Shown: positions 7,800 through 16,609 of the stretch, piece after piece
Layout: every line of letters starts with the position of its first letter
Numbering within the stretch: the stretch's first letter is position 1
Origin: CALCNS01 sp937897315
Lineage (GTDB): Bacteria; Bacillota; JAAYKD01
DNA: 64,000 nt
NCBI GenBank assembly: GCA_036744005.1
Contig: DAINOJ010000004.1
Location: 1 to 64,000 of the forward strand
Direction of reading: 5' to 3'
Made by a program: the position numbers and the translations under genes
The notes under the pieces: model-generated
What the model was told of the DNA's origin: nothing
Databases searched by the model: none
The model's input: only the letters and a program-made list of their open reading frames with translations

Positions 7800-8605
7800 A
7801 TGCAAGTAAAGCTTTACAAAGCACTGTATCGGAATTTGGTAAACTATGCCTCAGTAGCAGGAGTTGACGAGTCTGCCTTACAGAAGTATTTTATTCCGGA
7901 GGGAAATACCAATTCTGTTAGTATTCTTTTTCGGCTATGTTCATCTTTACAGAACAGTGGCATGATGCGTAACTCCATTAAGTTTAACGATAAGGACTGC
8001 ACACATAGAAATACCATCAAAAAAGTACTGTTTGGTTTTGACACAAAAAATCTGCTGCTACATACTCTGATTGGGAAAGCATCTACAACTCCATGCTTGC
8101 AAGCGGTATTAAGGACAACGGTAGCAAAGAAAAGAAGGAATCAAACTGGGAGAAATACTGCCGTGGACTATACGACGGCTTGCAGTTCTTGAGCGTAGAC
8201 AATGGCGAGAAGAAAATAAAAGATCTTGTAGCCTTTTCAGAACTGACAGATAAGGAACTTAAAGATATTTATGCAATTTCGAATCAGATTCATGGTCTTG
8301 GCTTTGCACTTACTTGTGATTGGCTGAAAGAGTGTGGCTGCACATGGCTTGCTAAACCAGATGTCCATATCAATGGAGTTGTTAAGTATCTGAAAGCCGA
8401 TGAGAAGCTCAAGGATGAAGACGTACTCAAAGTAATGTTCTCCTGGGCTGAAACCTTAAATTCAAGTGGTGAGGATATAGGTGCCACAGCATATAAGATT
8501 GATAAAATAATCTGGCTTCTGTGTACTGGAGAATTTTACCTTGATGATAGAAGAACTGGCCGGGAAGCTATATTACGTAGAATTGATTCCGTGAAGACTG
8601 TCTGA
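7800..8605 (+). pseudogene. Frameshifted gene, possible HhH-type DNA repair-like protein
   Basis: Two overlapping frames together encode one protein of about 268 residues. The first frame starts at the ATG at 7800 and reads sensibly to about 8050. The sensible reading then continues one frame back (SAATYSDWESIYNSMLASGI) to the stop at 8605. The switch falls at a run of six A (8045-8050) in the heptamer A AAA AAT. The second half contains 'IHGLGFALTCDWLKE' and 'AKPDVHINGVVKYL', reminiscent of helix-hairpin-helix glycosylases in which a buried Asp follows a Lys-Pro. It begins five bases after the zinc-finger gene, so the two look like an operon. It is most simply a one-base deletion, although a -1 programmed shift cannot be excluded. 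Confidence 0.65.
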
Positions 8606-8733
8606 GAGATGGATGAGACAAGAAGTTTAGATTCTATTCAGAATCCATTCGAAATGTTTTTAGCAAGGGTAAGATACTTGTATAAGTAATGATATGGTTG
8701 GGAATCCCTTAACAAGTGCACCCTAATTAGTCA

Positions 8734-8970
8734 TGGTACACCTTTTCAAGAATAGTGGCGGATGTTGCACCACCAGTTGATGAAGACCTTGACTATTTTG
8801 AATCGCAAGGCTCGATACTGTCCTGTCTGGCATGCGGGAAGTATTTTGTAAGGCGATCAAGCCGTCAGTTATATTGCGATAGTTGGGATTGCCAAGCCGA
8901 GCGTAATCGGAGGAACAGACGAGCCAGCTATGCTCGTAAAAAGTCTGCTGAAGTTGAAAATAAAAAATAA
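8734..8970 (+). pseudogene. Truncated duplicate of the zinc-finger gene 3' end
   Basis: From TGG at 8734 the frame reads WYTFSRIVADVAPPVDEDLD and continues through a Cys4 finger (CLACGKYFVRRSSRQLYC) to a Lys-rich tail. This parallels the last 80 or so residues of the protein ending at 7794 with many substitutions. An in-frame TAG at 8728-8730 closes the frame upstream and no ribosome site is evident, so it is a remnant rather than a gene. The divergence shows it is not a recent tandem copy; it may derive from a different relative and have been left by recombination when the R-M cargo was acquired. Confidence 0.75.
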
Positions 8971-9040
8971 AAATAGTACTCCTAATACTCTCGAGTACCA
9001 TTTTGGTAGGCTGGATATCTGTGAAATTTACATCCCGATA

Positions 9041-9069
9041 TTGAAAAAATCACTTTTTCGTGATAAAAT
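9041..9069 (+). promoter_or_regulatory. Promoter of the R-M regulator with internal dyad
   Basis: TTGAAA (9041-9046) and TAAAAT (9064-9069) are separated by 17 bases. The spacer contains ATCAC (9049-9053) and GTGAT (9060-9064), a dyad that could be the operator of the downstream Cro/C1-type regulator. Confidence 0.6.
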
Positions 9070-9103
9070 AAATAAGCATACAACAAACAAGTGGAGGTGT
9101 GAA

Positions 9104-9337
9104 ATGGCTGTCAGTTATAAAAAGTTATTTCACTTGATGATAGAAAAAGACATATCCAATGTAGAATTACAACGCAGAGCTGGATTTTCTGGTAATATAT
9201 TAACCCGGCTTAAACGCAACAGCTATGTGTCTTTGGAGAGCATAGAAACCATTTGCAAAGTCTTAGACTGCAAGGTTGATGATATTTTAGAATTTGTACC
9301 TAATGGGGTGCATGATGGAGGAAAAGATAATGATTAA
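9104..9337 (+). CDS. Cro/C1-type HTH regulator of the R-M operon (77 aa)
   Basis: A 77-aa helix-turn-helix protein (XRE family, short form): 'YKKLFHLMIEKDISNVELQRR' begins the domain, with the recognition helix near 'SGNILTRLKR' and 'SLESIETICKVLDCKVDDIL' after it. A GGAGG site lies six bases before the ATG; an upstream in-frame start at 8930 is rejected because it lies before the promoter. Its 3' end overlaps the methyltransferase start by eight bases, implying translational coupling. It probably controls expression of the R-M genes, as controller proteins do, although it is not a classical C protein that I can name. Confidence 0.8.
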   Translation: MAVSYKKLFHLMIEKDISNVELQRRAGFSGNILTRLKRNSYVSLESIETICKVLDCKVDDILEFVPNGVHDGGKDND

Positions 9338-11303
9338 AGATATTATGGCAGCTAATGAAAGCGTGACCCTTAACGATAAGGAAATAGCGATTTTGAAAGA
9401 AAACTTTCCATCTTGCTTTAGACCAGATGGCTCCTTCGATATGGTTTGCTTTTCGGAATATTTGAAAGACAAAATTGAAATTTCACATGAGGGATATGAA
9501 TTGAAATTTCTCGGAAAAAGCTACGCTAAAATGCTTGCATCACTGGATACGGAAACAGTTATTGTGCCAGATGATGTTCATAACTCACTTCCAGAAAATG
9601 CAAATAGTGAAAATGTATATATCACTGGTGACAACCTTGATGGATTAAATCATCTGCTTAAATCGTATGCAGGACAGGTTAAGTGCATCTATATCGATCC
9701 ACCATATAACACTGGTTTTGATGATTTTGTTTACAACGATAAATTTGATTTTACTATCAATGATCTGATTGAAAAACTAAGCATAGATGAAGACCATGCA
9801 AAGCATATACTGGATTTAACAAGCCGAGGGAGTTCCTCTCATTCCGCATGGCTTATGTTTATGTATCCTCGTTTGCTGTTGGCAAGGGATTTGCTTGCGG
9901 ATAATGGTGTAACGTTCATTTCTATAGGCAAGGATGAGGTGGCTAATCTTCGAATTCTCTGTGATAGCGTCATGGGAGAAGATAATTTGGTTGGCATTAT
10001 TTCTCGTGTAATGAAATCTGGCGGAGGTAAAGGGCAGTTTTTCTCTCCTAATATAGATTACATACTTGTATATGCAAGAAACATCTCTTCATTGACGAAA
10101 TTTAGAACACCAGTCTCTAAGAAAACCATAAAATCATATTACAAAAATATGCAAACCGAGGGTGAAAGAGCAGGAGAACTTTATGGAGAAGAACGAATAT
10201 ATGTGGCTGGATTAGATGCACGTCCTAATCAGAGATATTGGATTGAATGCCCTGACGGGAGTTTTGTTATACCAGAAGGAGTTGCGATGCCGGATAGAAT
10301 CGAAGATGGATGTCAAGTTACCCCTTTAGACGGTGATGGTTGTTGGAAGTGGACATATGAATCATATTTACGAGAAAAAAAAGATGGAAATATTGTGTTT
10401 AAACAAACTTCTTCATCTCCATTATTTGATGAAAACGGAAACCAAAGTAAGTACAACCTATATAATAAGGTTTGGCTTTCTGATAAAGAAGGCAGTGTTC
10501 CAGGAGACTACTTATCACAATTTGAGAACAGATTGAGTTCATCAGAATTAAAAAAAATAGATATACCTTTTGATTTTGCTAAACCAACTGCATTAATCTC
10601 ATACTTGATTGATTTATGCACAAGCAAGGATGACGATGGTTTTTTTGTAGTAGACTTCTTTTCGGGCTCGGCATCAACCGCTCATGCTGTAATGAATATG
10701 AATGCTGAAAATGATACCAAAATAAAATATATAATGATTCAGTTGCCTGAACCTGTTAAAAAGAATAGCAAAGAAGAAAAAGCTGGCTTTAAAACCATAG
10801 ACCAAATTGGTCAAGAACGAATTATTCGTGCTGCAAAGAAAATCAAAGAAGAATATCCAGAAACTACTACTGACTTCGGTTTCAAGCACTACACTTTACA
10901 AGATGTAAGCCAGTCAACATTAGATAAGATGGAGTCCTTTGATAATAGCGGATTTGTAACGAATACCACTGTGTATGATGAATTCGGAGCAAACACAGTG
11001 TTGACCACTTGGCTTGTTCATGACGGATACGGCTTTAGCAATAATATGGAGATGGTTGATCTTGCCGGATATACTGCATATTGGTGCCGTAATCATTTGT
11101 ATTTCATAAATCCTGGTATGGCTGAGGATGCAATAAAGGCTCTCATTGAAAAATATAATTCACAGGGTAACTTTAATCCACAGAATATCATTCTTTTCGG
11201 ATACAGTTTTAACTATGTGGAAATGGAGAACTTGAAGGCGAATGTCAAAATGCTCCGTGATTCTGAGAAAAATCTAAAAATTAATCTAGATATAAGATAC
11301 TAA
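9330..11303 (+). CDS. mod: Type III R-M system methyltransferase (Mod)
   Basis: A 657-aa adenine-N6 DNA methyltransferase, the modification and target-recognition subunit of a type III system. The catalytic motif DPPYNTGFDDF (about residue 123) precedes the AdoMet-binding motif FFSGSAST (about residue 442), the beta-class order typical of Mod. The long segment between them is the target recognition region. The ATG at 9330 has GGAGG eight bases upstream and overlaps the regulator gene; an upstream TTG is rejected. A run of eight A (10375-10382) in the recognition region is a possible slippage site. The res gene follows five bases after the stop codon. Confidence 0.93.
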   Translation: MIKDIMAANESVTLNDKEIAILKENFPSCFRPDGSFDMVCFSEYLKDKIEISHEGYELKFLGKSYAKMLASLDTETVIVPDDVHNSLPENANSENVYITGDNLDGLNHLLKSYAGQVKCIYIDPPYNTGFDDFVYNDKFDFTINDLIEKLSIDEDHAKHILDLTSRGSSSHSAWLMFMYPRLLLARDLLADNGVTFISIGKDEVANLRILCDSVMGEDNLVGIISRVMKSGGGKGQFFSPNIDYILVYARNISSLTKFRTPVSKKTIKSYYKNMQTEGERAGELYGEERIYVAGLDARPNQRYWIECPDGSFVIPEGVAMPDRIEDGCQVTPLDGDGCWKWTYESYLREKKDGNIVFKQTSSSPLFDENGNQSKYNLYNKVWLSDKEGSVPGDYLSQFENRLSSSELKKIDIPFDFAKPTALISYLIDLCTSKDDDGFFVVDFFSGSASTAHAVMNMNAENDTKIKYIMIQLPEPVKKNSKEEKAGFKTIDQIGQERIIRAAKKIKEEYPETTTDFGFKHYTLQDVSQSTLDKMESFDNSGFVTNTTVYDEFGANTVLTTWLVHDGYGFSNNMEMVDLAGYTAYWCRNHLYFINPGMAEDAIKALIEKYNSQGNFNPQNIILFGYSFNYVEMENLKANVKMLRDSEKNLKINLDIRY

Positions 11304-11307
11304 GGAT

Positions 11308-14277
11308 GTGCGGATTTTGGAATTAATACTTGAAAGAGAGCTGACACATCAGCAGAAAGCTGTTGATGCATTGGGTACCGTATTGGATGGCGTGAGAATC
11401 GCAAAACCGCATCTTGCATATGAGAATCCTACCTTTGACCGCAAAGATGCTCGTCTAATCCATAATATACTGGAAATACAGAAAAATATCCGTAGCGATT
11501 ATTGTGGCTGCCGTGATGAAGGTGAATACCTTAATCTTGATGTAAAAATGGAGACTGGAACAGGAAAAACTTATGTGTATACGCAGACAATCTATGAAAT
11601 GCATAAACACTATGGCTTTAACAAATTTATCATTGCTGTTCCGTCTTTGCCGATAAAGGCGGGAACAAAGCAGTTTATTTCTGACAGCTATGTAAAACAT
11701 CATTTTTCAGATGCCTGCGGATACAACAGTGATATTGAGTTAGGTGTATTGGAAAGTCCAAAACAAAAGAAAAAAGGCTTTCTTGCTATGCCTTCCCCGG
11801 TTCGTGATTTCGTAACTGGCTCTTGTCAGAATGTTAATAAAATTTATGTGTTGCTCGTAAATATGCAATTGCTAACAAACGGCAATATGCTTACACGCTC
11901 AGATTACGATTACCTTGTAGAGGGATTTTACAGACCGTTTAATGCCCTCAGAGCCACAAAGCCAATTGTTATTATTGATGAACCGCATAGGTTCTCAAGA
12001 GATCAGAAAGCCTATAAAGCAGTTGCGGAAGAATTACAACCTCAGATAATAATTCGCTTTGGTGCAACTTTTCCGGAAGTCTCAGTAGGGCGTGGTCACA
12101 ATAAGGTTACCTACAAAGACTTGAATAATCTGATATACGAATTGAATGCCTGTGACTCTTTTAATCAGAATCTAATAAAGGGTGTTGCAAAGGAACATTT
12201 CGAGCCACTATCACAAAAAGAAGAAAAGGTAAAATTAGCTGCAGTTGTATCCAAGACCTCTGCTACTTTTCATTTCAAAAAACGTGGCGAGGATACAAAA
12301 ACATTTATGCTTTCAAGTGGTGACTCTTTGTCTATCATTGACCCGGCATTCGAAGGAATTACTATATCCGCTATCGGAAAGAATTTTATAGAGCTTACCA
12401 ACGGGCAGACGAAGTTTCAGGGTGAAGAATTCAACACTGATATTTACTCTTCTTCATATCAGGAGCAGATGGTTAAACTGGCAATTCAAAGACACTTTGA
12501 AACGGAACGCCAGAATTTCTCCGGTAGGCAGTTCAAGATAAAAACACTGGCACTATTCTTTATTGATGATATTACATCCTATAGAGAATCTGATGACGGC
12601 AAGATGCCGTATCTCAAGGAAATGTTTGAACGCTTACTACTTGAAAGGTTGAATTCATTGATAGATGAGTTGCCGGATAGCGAGAATGAATACAGAGAAT
12701 ATCTCAAAGCCAGTGCTGCAGATATAAGCGCCTGCCATGCAGGATATTTTTCACAGGACAACAGTGATTCTGATGAGGCAATTGCCCAAGAAGTAGATGA
12801 GATTCTTCATAATAAAAAGGGGCTAATATCTCTTCGTAATGAAGATGGAACATATAATACAAGAAGATTCTTATTTTCTAAGTGGACGTTAAAAGAAGGA
12901 TGGGATAATCCTAATATTTTTACCATTGCAAAATTGCGTTCCAGTGGTAGTGAAAATAGTAAGCTACAAGAAGTAGGACGAGGATTGCGCCTTCCAGTTG
13001 ATGAAAACGGAAACCGTATATCCAATGAGGAGTTTAAACTAAATTATATCGTGGATTTTACAGAAGCTGACTTTGCACAAAAGTTAGTTGATGAAATCAA
13101 TGGTGAGTTACCAATGACATTAGTATTGAACACTGATGATTTGGATAAAGTTGCGAAAGCAAGAAATATTGACCCTGATGACTTATTTACAGATTTGTTA
13201 CTTAAAAAGTATATAAACAGGAATTATGAAATTCGCTCTGAGAATAGAGATGCTTTCTTTGCCGAATATCCAGAGTTTACAAGTGGCATTAATAGCAATA
13301 AGGTCACCGATAAAAATAAGAATAAATCACAGCAAATTAAAATAAGAAAAGCCGTATATCCTGAACTTAAAGAACTATGGGAAACAATCAATCAGAAATA
13401 CTATCTTTTTTATGATTCGGATTTGGAATCTGAAATACCACAAGCATTACATGACATTCTTAGGAAAGGTGATACCTTCGGAAATATAACCATTTATAGT
13501 CAACGTGATGAAGTAGCCACAGATGGCAAAAAGATGTATTTGCAAGAAGACTCTGGAGTTTCCTATTCTATAAAGAAACCGTTAGCTTATAATGAATTTA
13601 TTAAACGAATCAATAATCAGACAAGTATACCGATTAAAGTCATTCATGATGCTATGTGTAAGTTGGCTAAAGAAAAAACAGTCCTTCCAGAACATATAAA
13701 TGAGTATTCAGCTACCAATATTATTCGGAGTTTTTCAGATTGGCGAATTCAAGAAACACAGACGAGATTTCGTTATGCTCGTTCGACACAACCTGTTACC
13801 GAAACTGCATTAACTTATAAAGATGGCTCTCCACGAGAAATGATAAAGCAGGGAACTGTCGGCACTATGTTTGTTGAAGGAACTCCTTCAGAGAAATACC
13901 TATATGATAAGATTGCTTTTGATTCACCATTGGAGAAAGATAACATCATGATGACAGGAACAGGAATTGATGAAGTTGTGGTGTATGGTAAAATCCCAAA
14001 ATCGAGCATTGCTATTCCTACAATTGTCGGAGAAAATTACAGCCCAGACTTTATGTATGTAGTTAAAAAAAGCAATGGAACTAAAGAATTAAATGTTGTA
14101 GTTGAGACCAAATTAGTAGAAAATAAGTCTACTTTACGTGGTACAGAAAATGCAAAAATTAAATGTGCAGAAGCCTTCTTCAATCAGTTAACCATTGATG
14201 GATATAAGGTATCGTTCCATACACAGTTAAGTAACAAAAAAGTAAAACAAATAATCGAAGAAGTAATAAATACATAA
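11308..14277 (+). CDS. res: Type III R-M system restriction subunit (Res)
   Basis: A 989-aa SF2 helicase-nuclease that cleaves DNA in complex with Mod. Helicase motifs are visible: METGTGKTYVYT (motif I, about residue 81), DEPHR (motif II, about 224) and GRGLRLPVDENG (motif VI, about 555). Near the C-terminus 'SPDFMYVV' and 'VVVETKLV' (about 911-935) form the PD-(D/E)XK nuclease core. Length and order are normal for Res and no disruption is seen. The annotated GTG is only one base after AAGGA; a TTG three codons later (11317) has better spacing and may be the true start. It is the last gene of the operon and is followed by a hairpin terminator. Confidence 0.93.
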   Translation: MRILELILERELTHQQKAVDALGTVLDGVRIAKPHLAYENPTFDRKDARLIHNILEIQKNIRSDYCGCRDEGEYLNLDVKMETGTGKTYVYTQTIYEMHKHYGFNKFIIAVPSLPIKAGTKQFISDSYVKHHFSDACGYNSDIELGVLESPKQKKKGFLAMPSPVRDFVTGSCQNVNKIYVLLVNMQLLTNGNMLTRSDYDYLVEGFYRPFNALRATKPIVIIDEPHRFSRDQKAYKAVAEELQPQIIIRFGATFPEVSVGRGHNKVTYKDLNNLIYELNACDSFNQNLIKGVAKEHFEPLSQKEEKVKLAAVVSKTSATFHFKKRGEDTKTFMLSSGDSLSIIDPAFEGITISAIGKNFIELTNGQTKFQGEEFNTDIYSSSYQEQMVKLAIQRHFETERQNFSGRQFKIKTLALFFIDDITSYRESDDGKMPYLKEMFERLLLERLNSLIDELPDSENEYREYLKASAADISACHAGYFSQDNSDSDEAIAQEVDEILHNKKGLISLRNEDGTYNTRRFLFSKWTLKEGWDNPNIFTIAKLRSSGSENSKLQEVGRGLRLPVDENGNRISNEEFKLNYIVDFTEADFAQKLVDEINGELPMTLVLNTDDLDKVAKARNIDPDDLFTDLLLKKYINRNYEIRSENRDAFFAEYPEFTSGINSNKVTDKNKNKSQQIKIRKAVYPELKELWETINQKYYLFYDSDLESEIPQALHDILRKGDTFGNITIYSQRDEVATDGKKMYLQEDSGVSYSIKKPLAYNEFIKRINNQTSIPIKVIHDAMCKLAKEKTVLPEHINEYSATNIIRSFSDWRIQETQTRFRYARSTQPVTETALTYKDGSPREMIKQGTVGTMFVEGTPSEKYLYDKIAFDSPLEKDNIMMTGTGIDEVVVYGKIPKSSIAIPTIVGENYSPDFMYVVKKSNGTKELNVVVETKLVENKSTLRGTENAKIKCAEAFFNQLTIDGYKVSFHTQLSNKKVKQIIEEVINT

Positions 14278-14282
14278 TGAGA

Positions 14283-14326
14283 AAGACCACACAAAGGGTT
14301 TAATCCTTCGGTGTGGTCTTAACTTT
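14283..14326 (+). terminator. Hairpin terminator of the R-M operon
   Basis: A perfect 10-bp stem AAGACCACAC (14283-14292) and GTGTGGTCTT (14311-14320) with an inner AAGG/CCTT pairing, followed by a short AACTTT tract. It lies six bases after the res stop codon. Confidence 0.7.
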
Positions 14327-14399
14327 ACTCTCCCGCTTGAAGAGAGTCGGTCAAAAATTTACTTGTTTTTGTAAATCCCTAAGTTGAACTCCCTTTAAA

Positions 14400-14413
14400 G
14401 GGTGAGCCTTTTT
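14400..14413 (-). repeat. Right copy of the 14-bp inverted repeat
   Basis: GGGTGAGCCTTTTT is the reverse complement of the sequence at 39-52. It overlaps a palindromic CCCTTTAAAGGG (14391-14402) just downstream of the amidohydrolase stop codon, so it may belong to the host transcript end rather than to the element. Confidence 0.4.
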
Positions 14414-14428
14414 CAAGGATAGAACGTT

Positions 14429-15613
14429 TTATTTTGCTTTATATTCCGCCGGAATCTGCTTTTTAAAGTATTCTTGAATTCGTTCACGTAAGGTGGAATC
14501 GGTTAAGATATCGAATGCGGTCATGGCCAAGCCTTTGGCTCCCAATAAGCAAGTTTCGTCTGCCATGGGTTGATTTGCGCATTCCGTATAAGCAACATTA
14601 TGACTATTTACTCCAGCCGGACAAGCTGGTAGATAATCGTGTATAGCCGGAATGACTATAGAAACATTCCCAATATCGGAAGATCCATAATTACCTACAG
14701 GATTTCCTACTGCCATTTCCATACCCAAAGTTTCCATGTTGTTCTTGAATGCTTCACACATAGGCCAATTAGGATAACGTTCTGCATACATATCGCCAAC
14801 CTTGGCTTCCATACGAGCCCCTACTAGCAGTTCTGCTGATTTAGCACAACGAATGACTGCATCAGCCAGCTTTTCTAATTCAAACAAAGTAGAAGAGCGA
14901 AGGGAGAAGGTTGCTGCAGCATAGTCGGGTATCGCATTGGCTACCGTTCCACCTTTTGTGATGATGCCATTGATGTTACTTCCGGGATGTAGAGCAGGAC
15001 GCATCATATCGATATGATTAAAAGTGGATATGAGCGCGTTTAAAGCATTCACTCCGGCTTGGGGGCCTGAAGAATGGGCGGATTTACCAAAGAACTCTAT
15101 GCTTACACTGGTTGCAGCCCTACCACCCCGATTGACCAACCCTTTATCACCCGAACTGGGATGCATCATCAGTGCATACTCAATTCCATCAAACCCTCCA
15201 TTACGTAGTAGATGGATCTTGCCACCCCCGGCCTCTTCTGCGGGAGTACCAATTAATGTCAGTTCTCCATCAAAATGATCCATAAGTTGCGACAAGGAGA
15301 GAAATGCGCCGGTGGAACAAGAAGCAATAATGTTGTGGCCACAGGCATGACCGATTTCAGGCAAAGCATCGTATTCTGCCAGGAAAGCAATTTTGGGTCC
15401 GGATCCCTTTCCTTTTTTTACCGCTTTGAATGCCGTTTCGACTTGAGCATAGGGGGTTTCGACTTCAAATCCATGTCGTTCTAACACTTCTTTGATAAAG
15501 GAAACGGCCTTATGTTCGGTGAAAGCAATTTCGGGATGGGCATGAATGCGATGGGATAAAGCAATCAGCTCGTCTCTCATTTGGTCAACTTTAGCAATAA
15601 TTTGTTCTTTCAA
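14429..15613 (-). CDS. M20 family amidohydrolase/peptidase
   Basis: A 394-aa cytoplasmic metal-dependent amidohydrolase of the M20 family (IAA-amino acid hydrolase/AbgB-like branch). It probably cleaves N-acylated amino acids or related amides. Metal-site motifs are visible: 'RIHAHPEIAFTEH' near the start, 'GHACGHN' around residue 90 and 'GTPAEEAGGGK' around 125; a dimerisation domain follows. The start is a TTG with GGAGG seven bases upstream. A promoter (TTGACC, 17-base spacer, TACAAT) lies just upstream. It is the first clearly chromosomal gene after the element, pointing toward it. The exact substrate is unknown. Confidence 0.88.
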   Translation of the reverse strand: MKEQIIAKVDQMRDELIALSHRIHAHPEIAFTEHKAVSFIKEVLERHGFEVETPYAQVETAFKAVKKGKGSGPKIAFLAEYDALPEIGHACGHNIIASCSTGAFLSLSQLMDHFDGELTLIGTPAEEAGGGKIHLLRNGGFDGIEYALMMHPSSGDKGLVNRGGRAATSVSIEFFGKSAHSSGPQAGVNALNALISTFNHIDMMRPALHPGSNINGIITKGGTVANAIPDYAAATFSLRSSTLFELEKLADAVIRCAKSAELLVGARMEAKVGDMYAERYPNWPMCEAFKNNMETLGMEMAVGNPVGNYGSSDIGNVSIVIPAIHDYLPACPAGVNSHNVAYTECANQPMADETCLLGAKGLAMTAFDILTDSTLRERIQEYFKKQIPAEYKAK

Positions 15614-15644
15614 GATGTTCCCTCCTTGTTAATCCTTTAATTTC

Positions 15645-15673
15645 ATTGTAGCATAGTTCAAACCGTCGGTCAA
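15645..15673 (-). promoter_or_regulatory. Promoter of the amidohydrolase gene
   Basis: On the minus strand, TTGACC (15668-15673) and TACAAT (15645-15650) are separated by 17 bases, about 30 bases upstream of the TTG start. Confidence 0.6.
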
Positions 15674-15706
15674 TTTTTATGCAAACCTCGTTTCATAAGG
15701 TATGGA

Positions 15707-15735
15707 TTGTAAAACACAATAGAATATGATACGAT
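15707..15735 (+). promoter_or_regulatory. Candidate parAB promoter
   Basis: TTGTAA (15707-15712) and TACGAT (15730-15735) are separated by 17 bases. The parS site begins nine bases after the -10 element, so ParB bound there would cover the start of transcription. Confidence 0.5.
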
Positions 15736-15743
15736 ATCGCCAA

Positions 15744-15759
15744 TGTTTCACGTGAAACA
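15744..15759. promoter_or_regulatory. parS centromere site (perfect)
   Basis: TGTTTCACGTGAAACA is an exact 16-bp match to the bacterial chromosomal parS consensus, the loading site for ParB. It lies in the leader of parAB. Confidence 0.95.
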
Positions 15760-15841
15760 TCGATTTGAAAACAAACGGGCAGGAGATCAAAAAAAGCTTC
15801 GCGAATACAGTAGTCAATGTATGTAAAGGCCGGTGGTATAT

Positions 15842-16609
15842 TTGGGTAGAATGATTGCAATAGCCAATCAAAAAGGTGGCGTTGGTAAGAGCACAACCGC
15901 TGTGAATCTCAGTGCAGCCTTAGCTCAACTAAATAAAAAAGTTTTACTATTGGACTTAGATCCGCAAGGAAACAGTAGCAGTGGTTTGGGAATTGATAAG
16001 AGCAAGTTAATTGCTCACTCTTATGATTTGCTCATGGAAGAAATTCCCGCACATCAAGTCATACGACCGACACCGATGAAGAACCTTTATATTATTCCTG
16101 CCGGTATCGAGCTAGCTTCAGCGGAAGTGGAGTTAGTTGCAAAACTTAGTCGAGAATATCGCCTGAAAGAAGCTGTCAGTTCTTTGCGAACGTATTATGA
16201 TTACGTTTTTATAGACTGTCCTCCATCGTTGGGATTGCTGACAATTAATGCCTTAACGGCAGCGGACTCTGTATTAATTCCTATTCAGTGCGAGTTCTTT
16301 GCCTTGGAAGGTGTGAGTCAATTAACGAACACCATTCATCTGGTTCAGAAACATTTGAATCGAGGATTGGTAATAGAAGGCATACTAATGACCATGTATG
16401 ATAACCGCATCAACTTAGCACAACAAGTGGTTGAGGATGTAAGGAAGCATTTTGGTTCACTGGTGTATCAAGCAGTCATTCCGCGAAATGTTAGATTAAG
16501 TGAAGCCCCTAGCCATGGATTACCGATTTCCCTCTATGATTCTAAAAGCAAAGGGGCCGAAAGTTATGCCGCTTTGGCACAGGAGGTGATTCAACATGAG
16601 CATATTTAA
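15842..16609 (+). CDS. parA: Chromosome partitioning ATPase ParA/Soj
   Basis: A 255-aa Walker-type ATPase that cooperates with ParB-parS in segregating the replication origin and, in Firmicutes, regulates initiation. The deviant Walker A motif IANQKGGVGKSTT is at the N-terminus, followed by 'DLDPQGNSSSGLG' and 'DCPPSLGLLTINAL'. The TTG at 15842 gives the typical Soj beginning MGRMIAIAN; an ATG three codons later has no ribosome site, and GGTGG lies five bases before the TTG. The gene overlaps parB by 14 bases. A parS site in its leader suggests autoregulation. Confidence 0.93.
   Translation: MGRMIAIANQKGGVGKSTTAVNLSAALAQLNKKVLLLDLDPQGNSSSGLGIDKSKLIAHSYDLLMEEIPAHQVIRPTPMKNLYIIPAGIELASAEVELVAKLSREYRLKEAVSSLRTYYDYVFIDCPPSLGLLTINALTAADSVLIPIQCEFFALEGVSQLTNTIHLVQKHLNRGLVIEGILMTMYDNRINLAQQVVEDVRKHFGSLVYQAVIPRNVRLSEAPSHGLPISLYDSKSKGAESYAALAQEVIQHEHI

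Larger units (their letters stand above)
1..14330. mobile_element. Integrated satellite/ICE-like element with serine recombinase, primase, lone capsid gene and type III R-M cargo
   Basis: This block carries a TnpX-type serine recombinase, a TnpW-like protein, a single HK97-type capsid gene, a P4/D5-type primase-helicase, an excisionase-like HTH and, at the far end, a type III restriction-modification operon. Beyond about 14,330 the content changes to ordinary chromosomal genes such as amidohydrolase and parAB. No conjugation, terminase, portal, protease or tail gene is present. The recombinase lies at the left edge of the window, so the left junction may be within the first 120 bases or outside the window. 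The right junction is probably between 14,320 and 14,428. No direct repeat marking the ends could be identified. Boundaries are inferred. Confidence 0.75.

Noticed and set aside
8610..8690. A 26-codon frame beginning MDETRSLDSIQ
   Set aside because: It has no convincing ribosome site or conservation clue, and lies between two broken genes; kept only as a note.
39..14413. Treating the 14-bp repeat as the attL/attR core of the element
   Set aside because: The copies are inverted, whereas attachment cores of serine integrases are direct; no direct repeat of similar length was seen.
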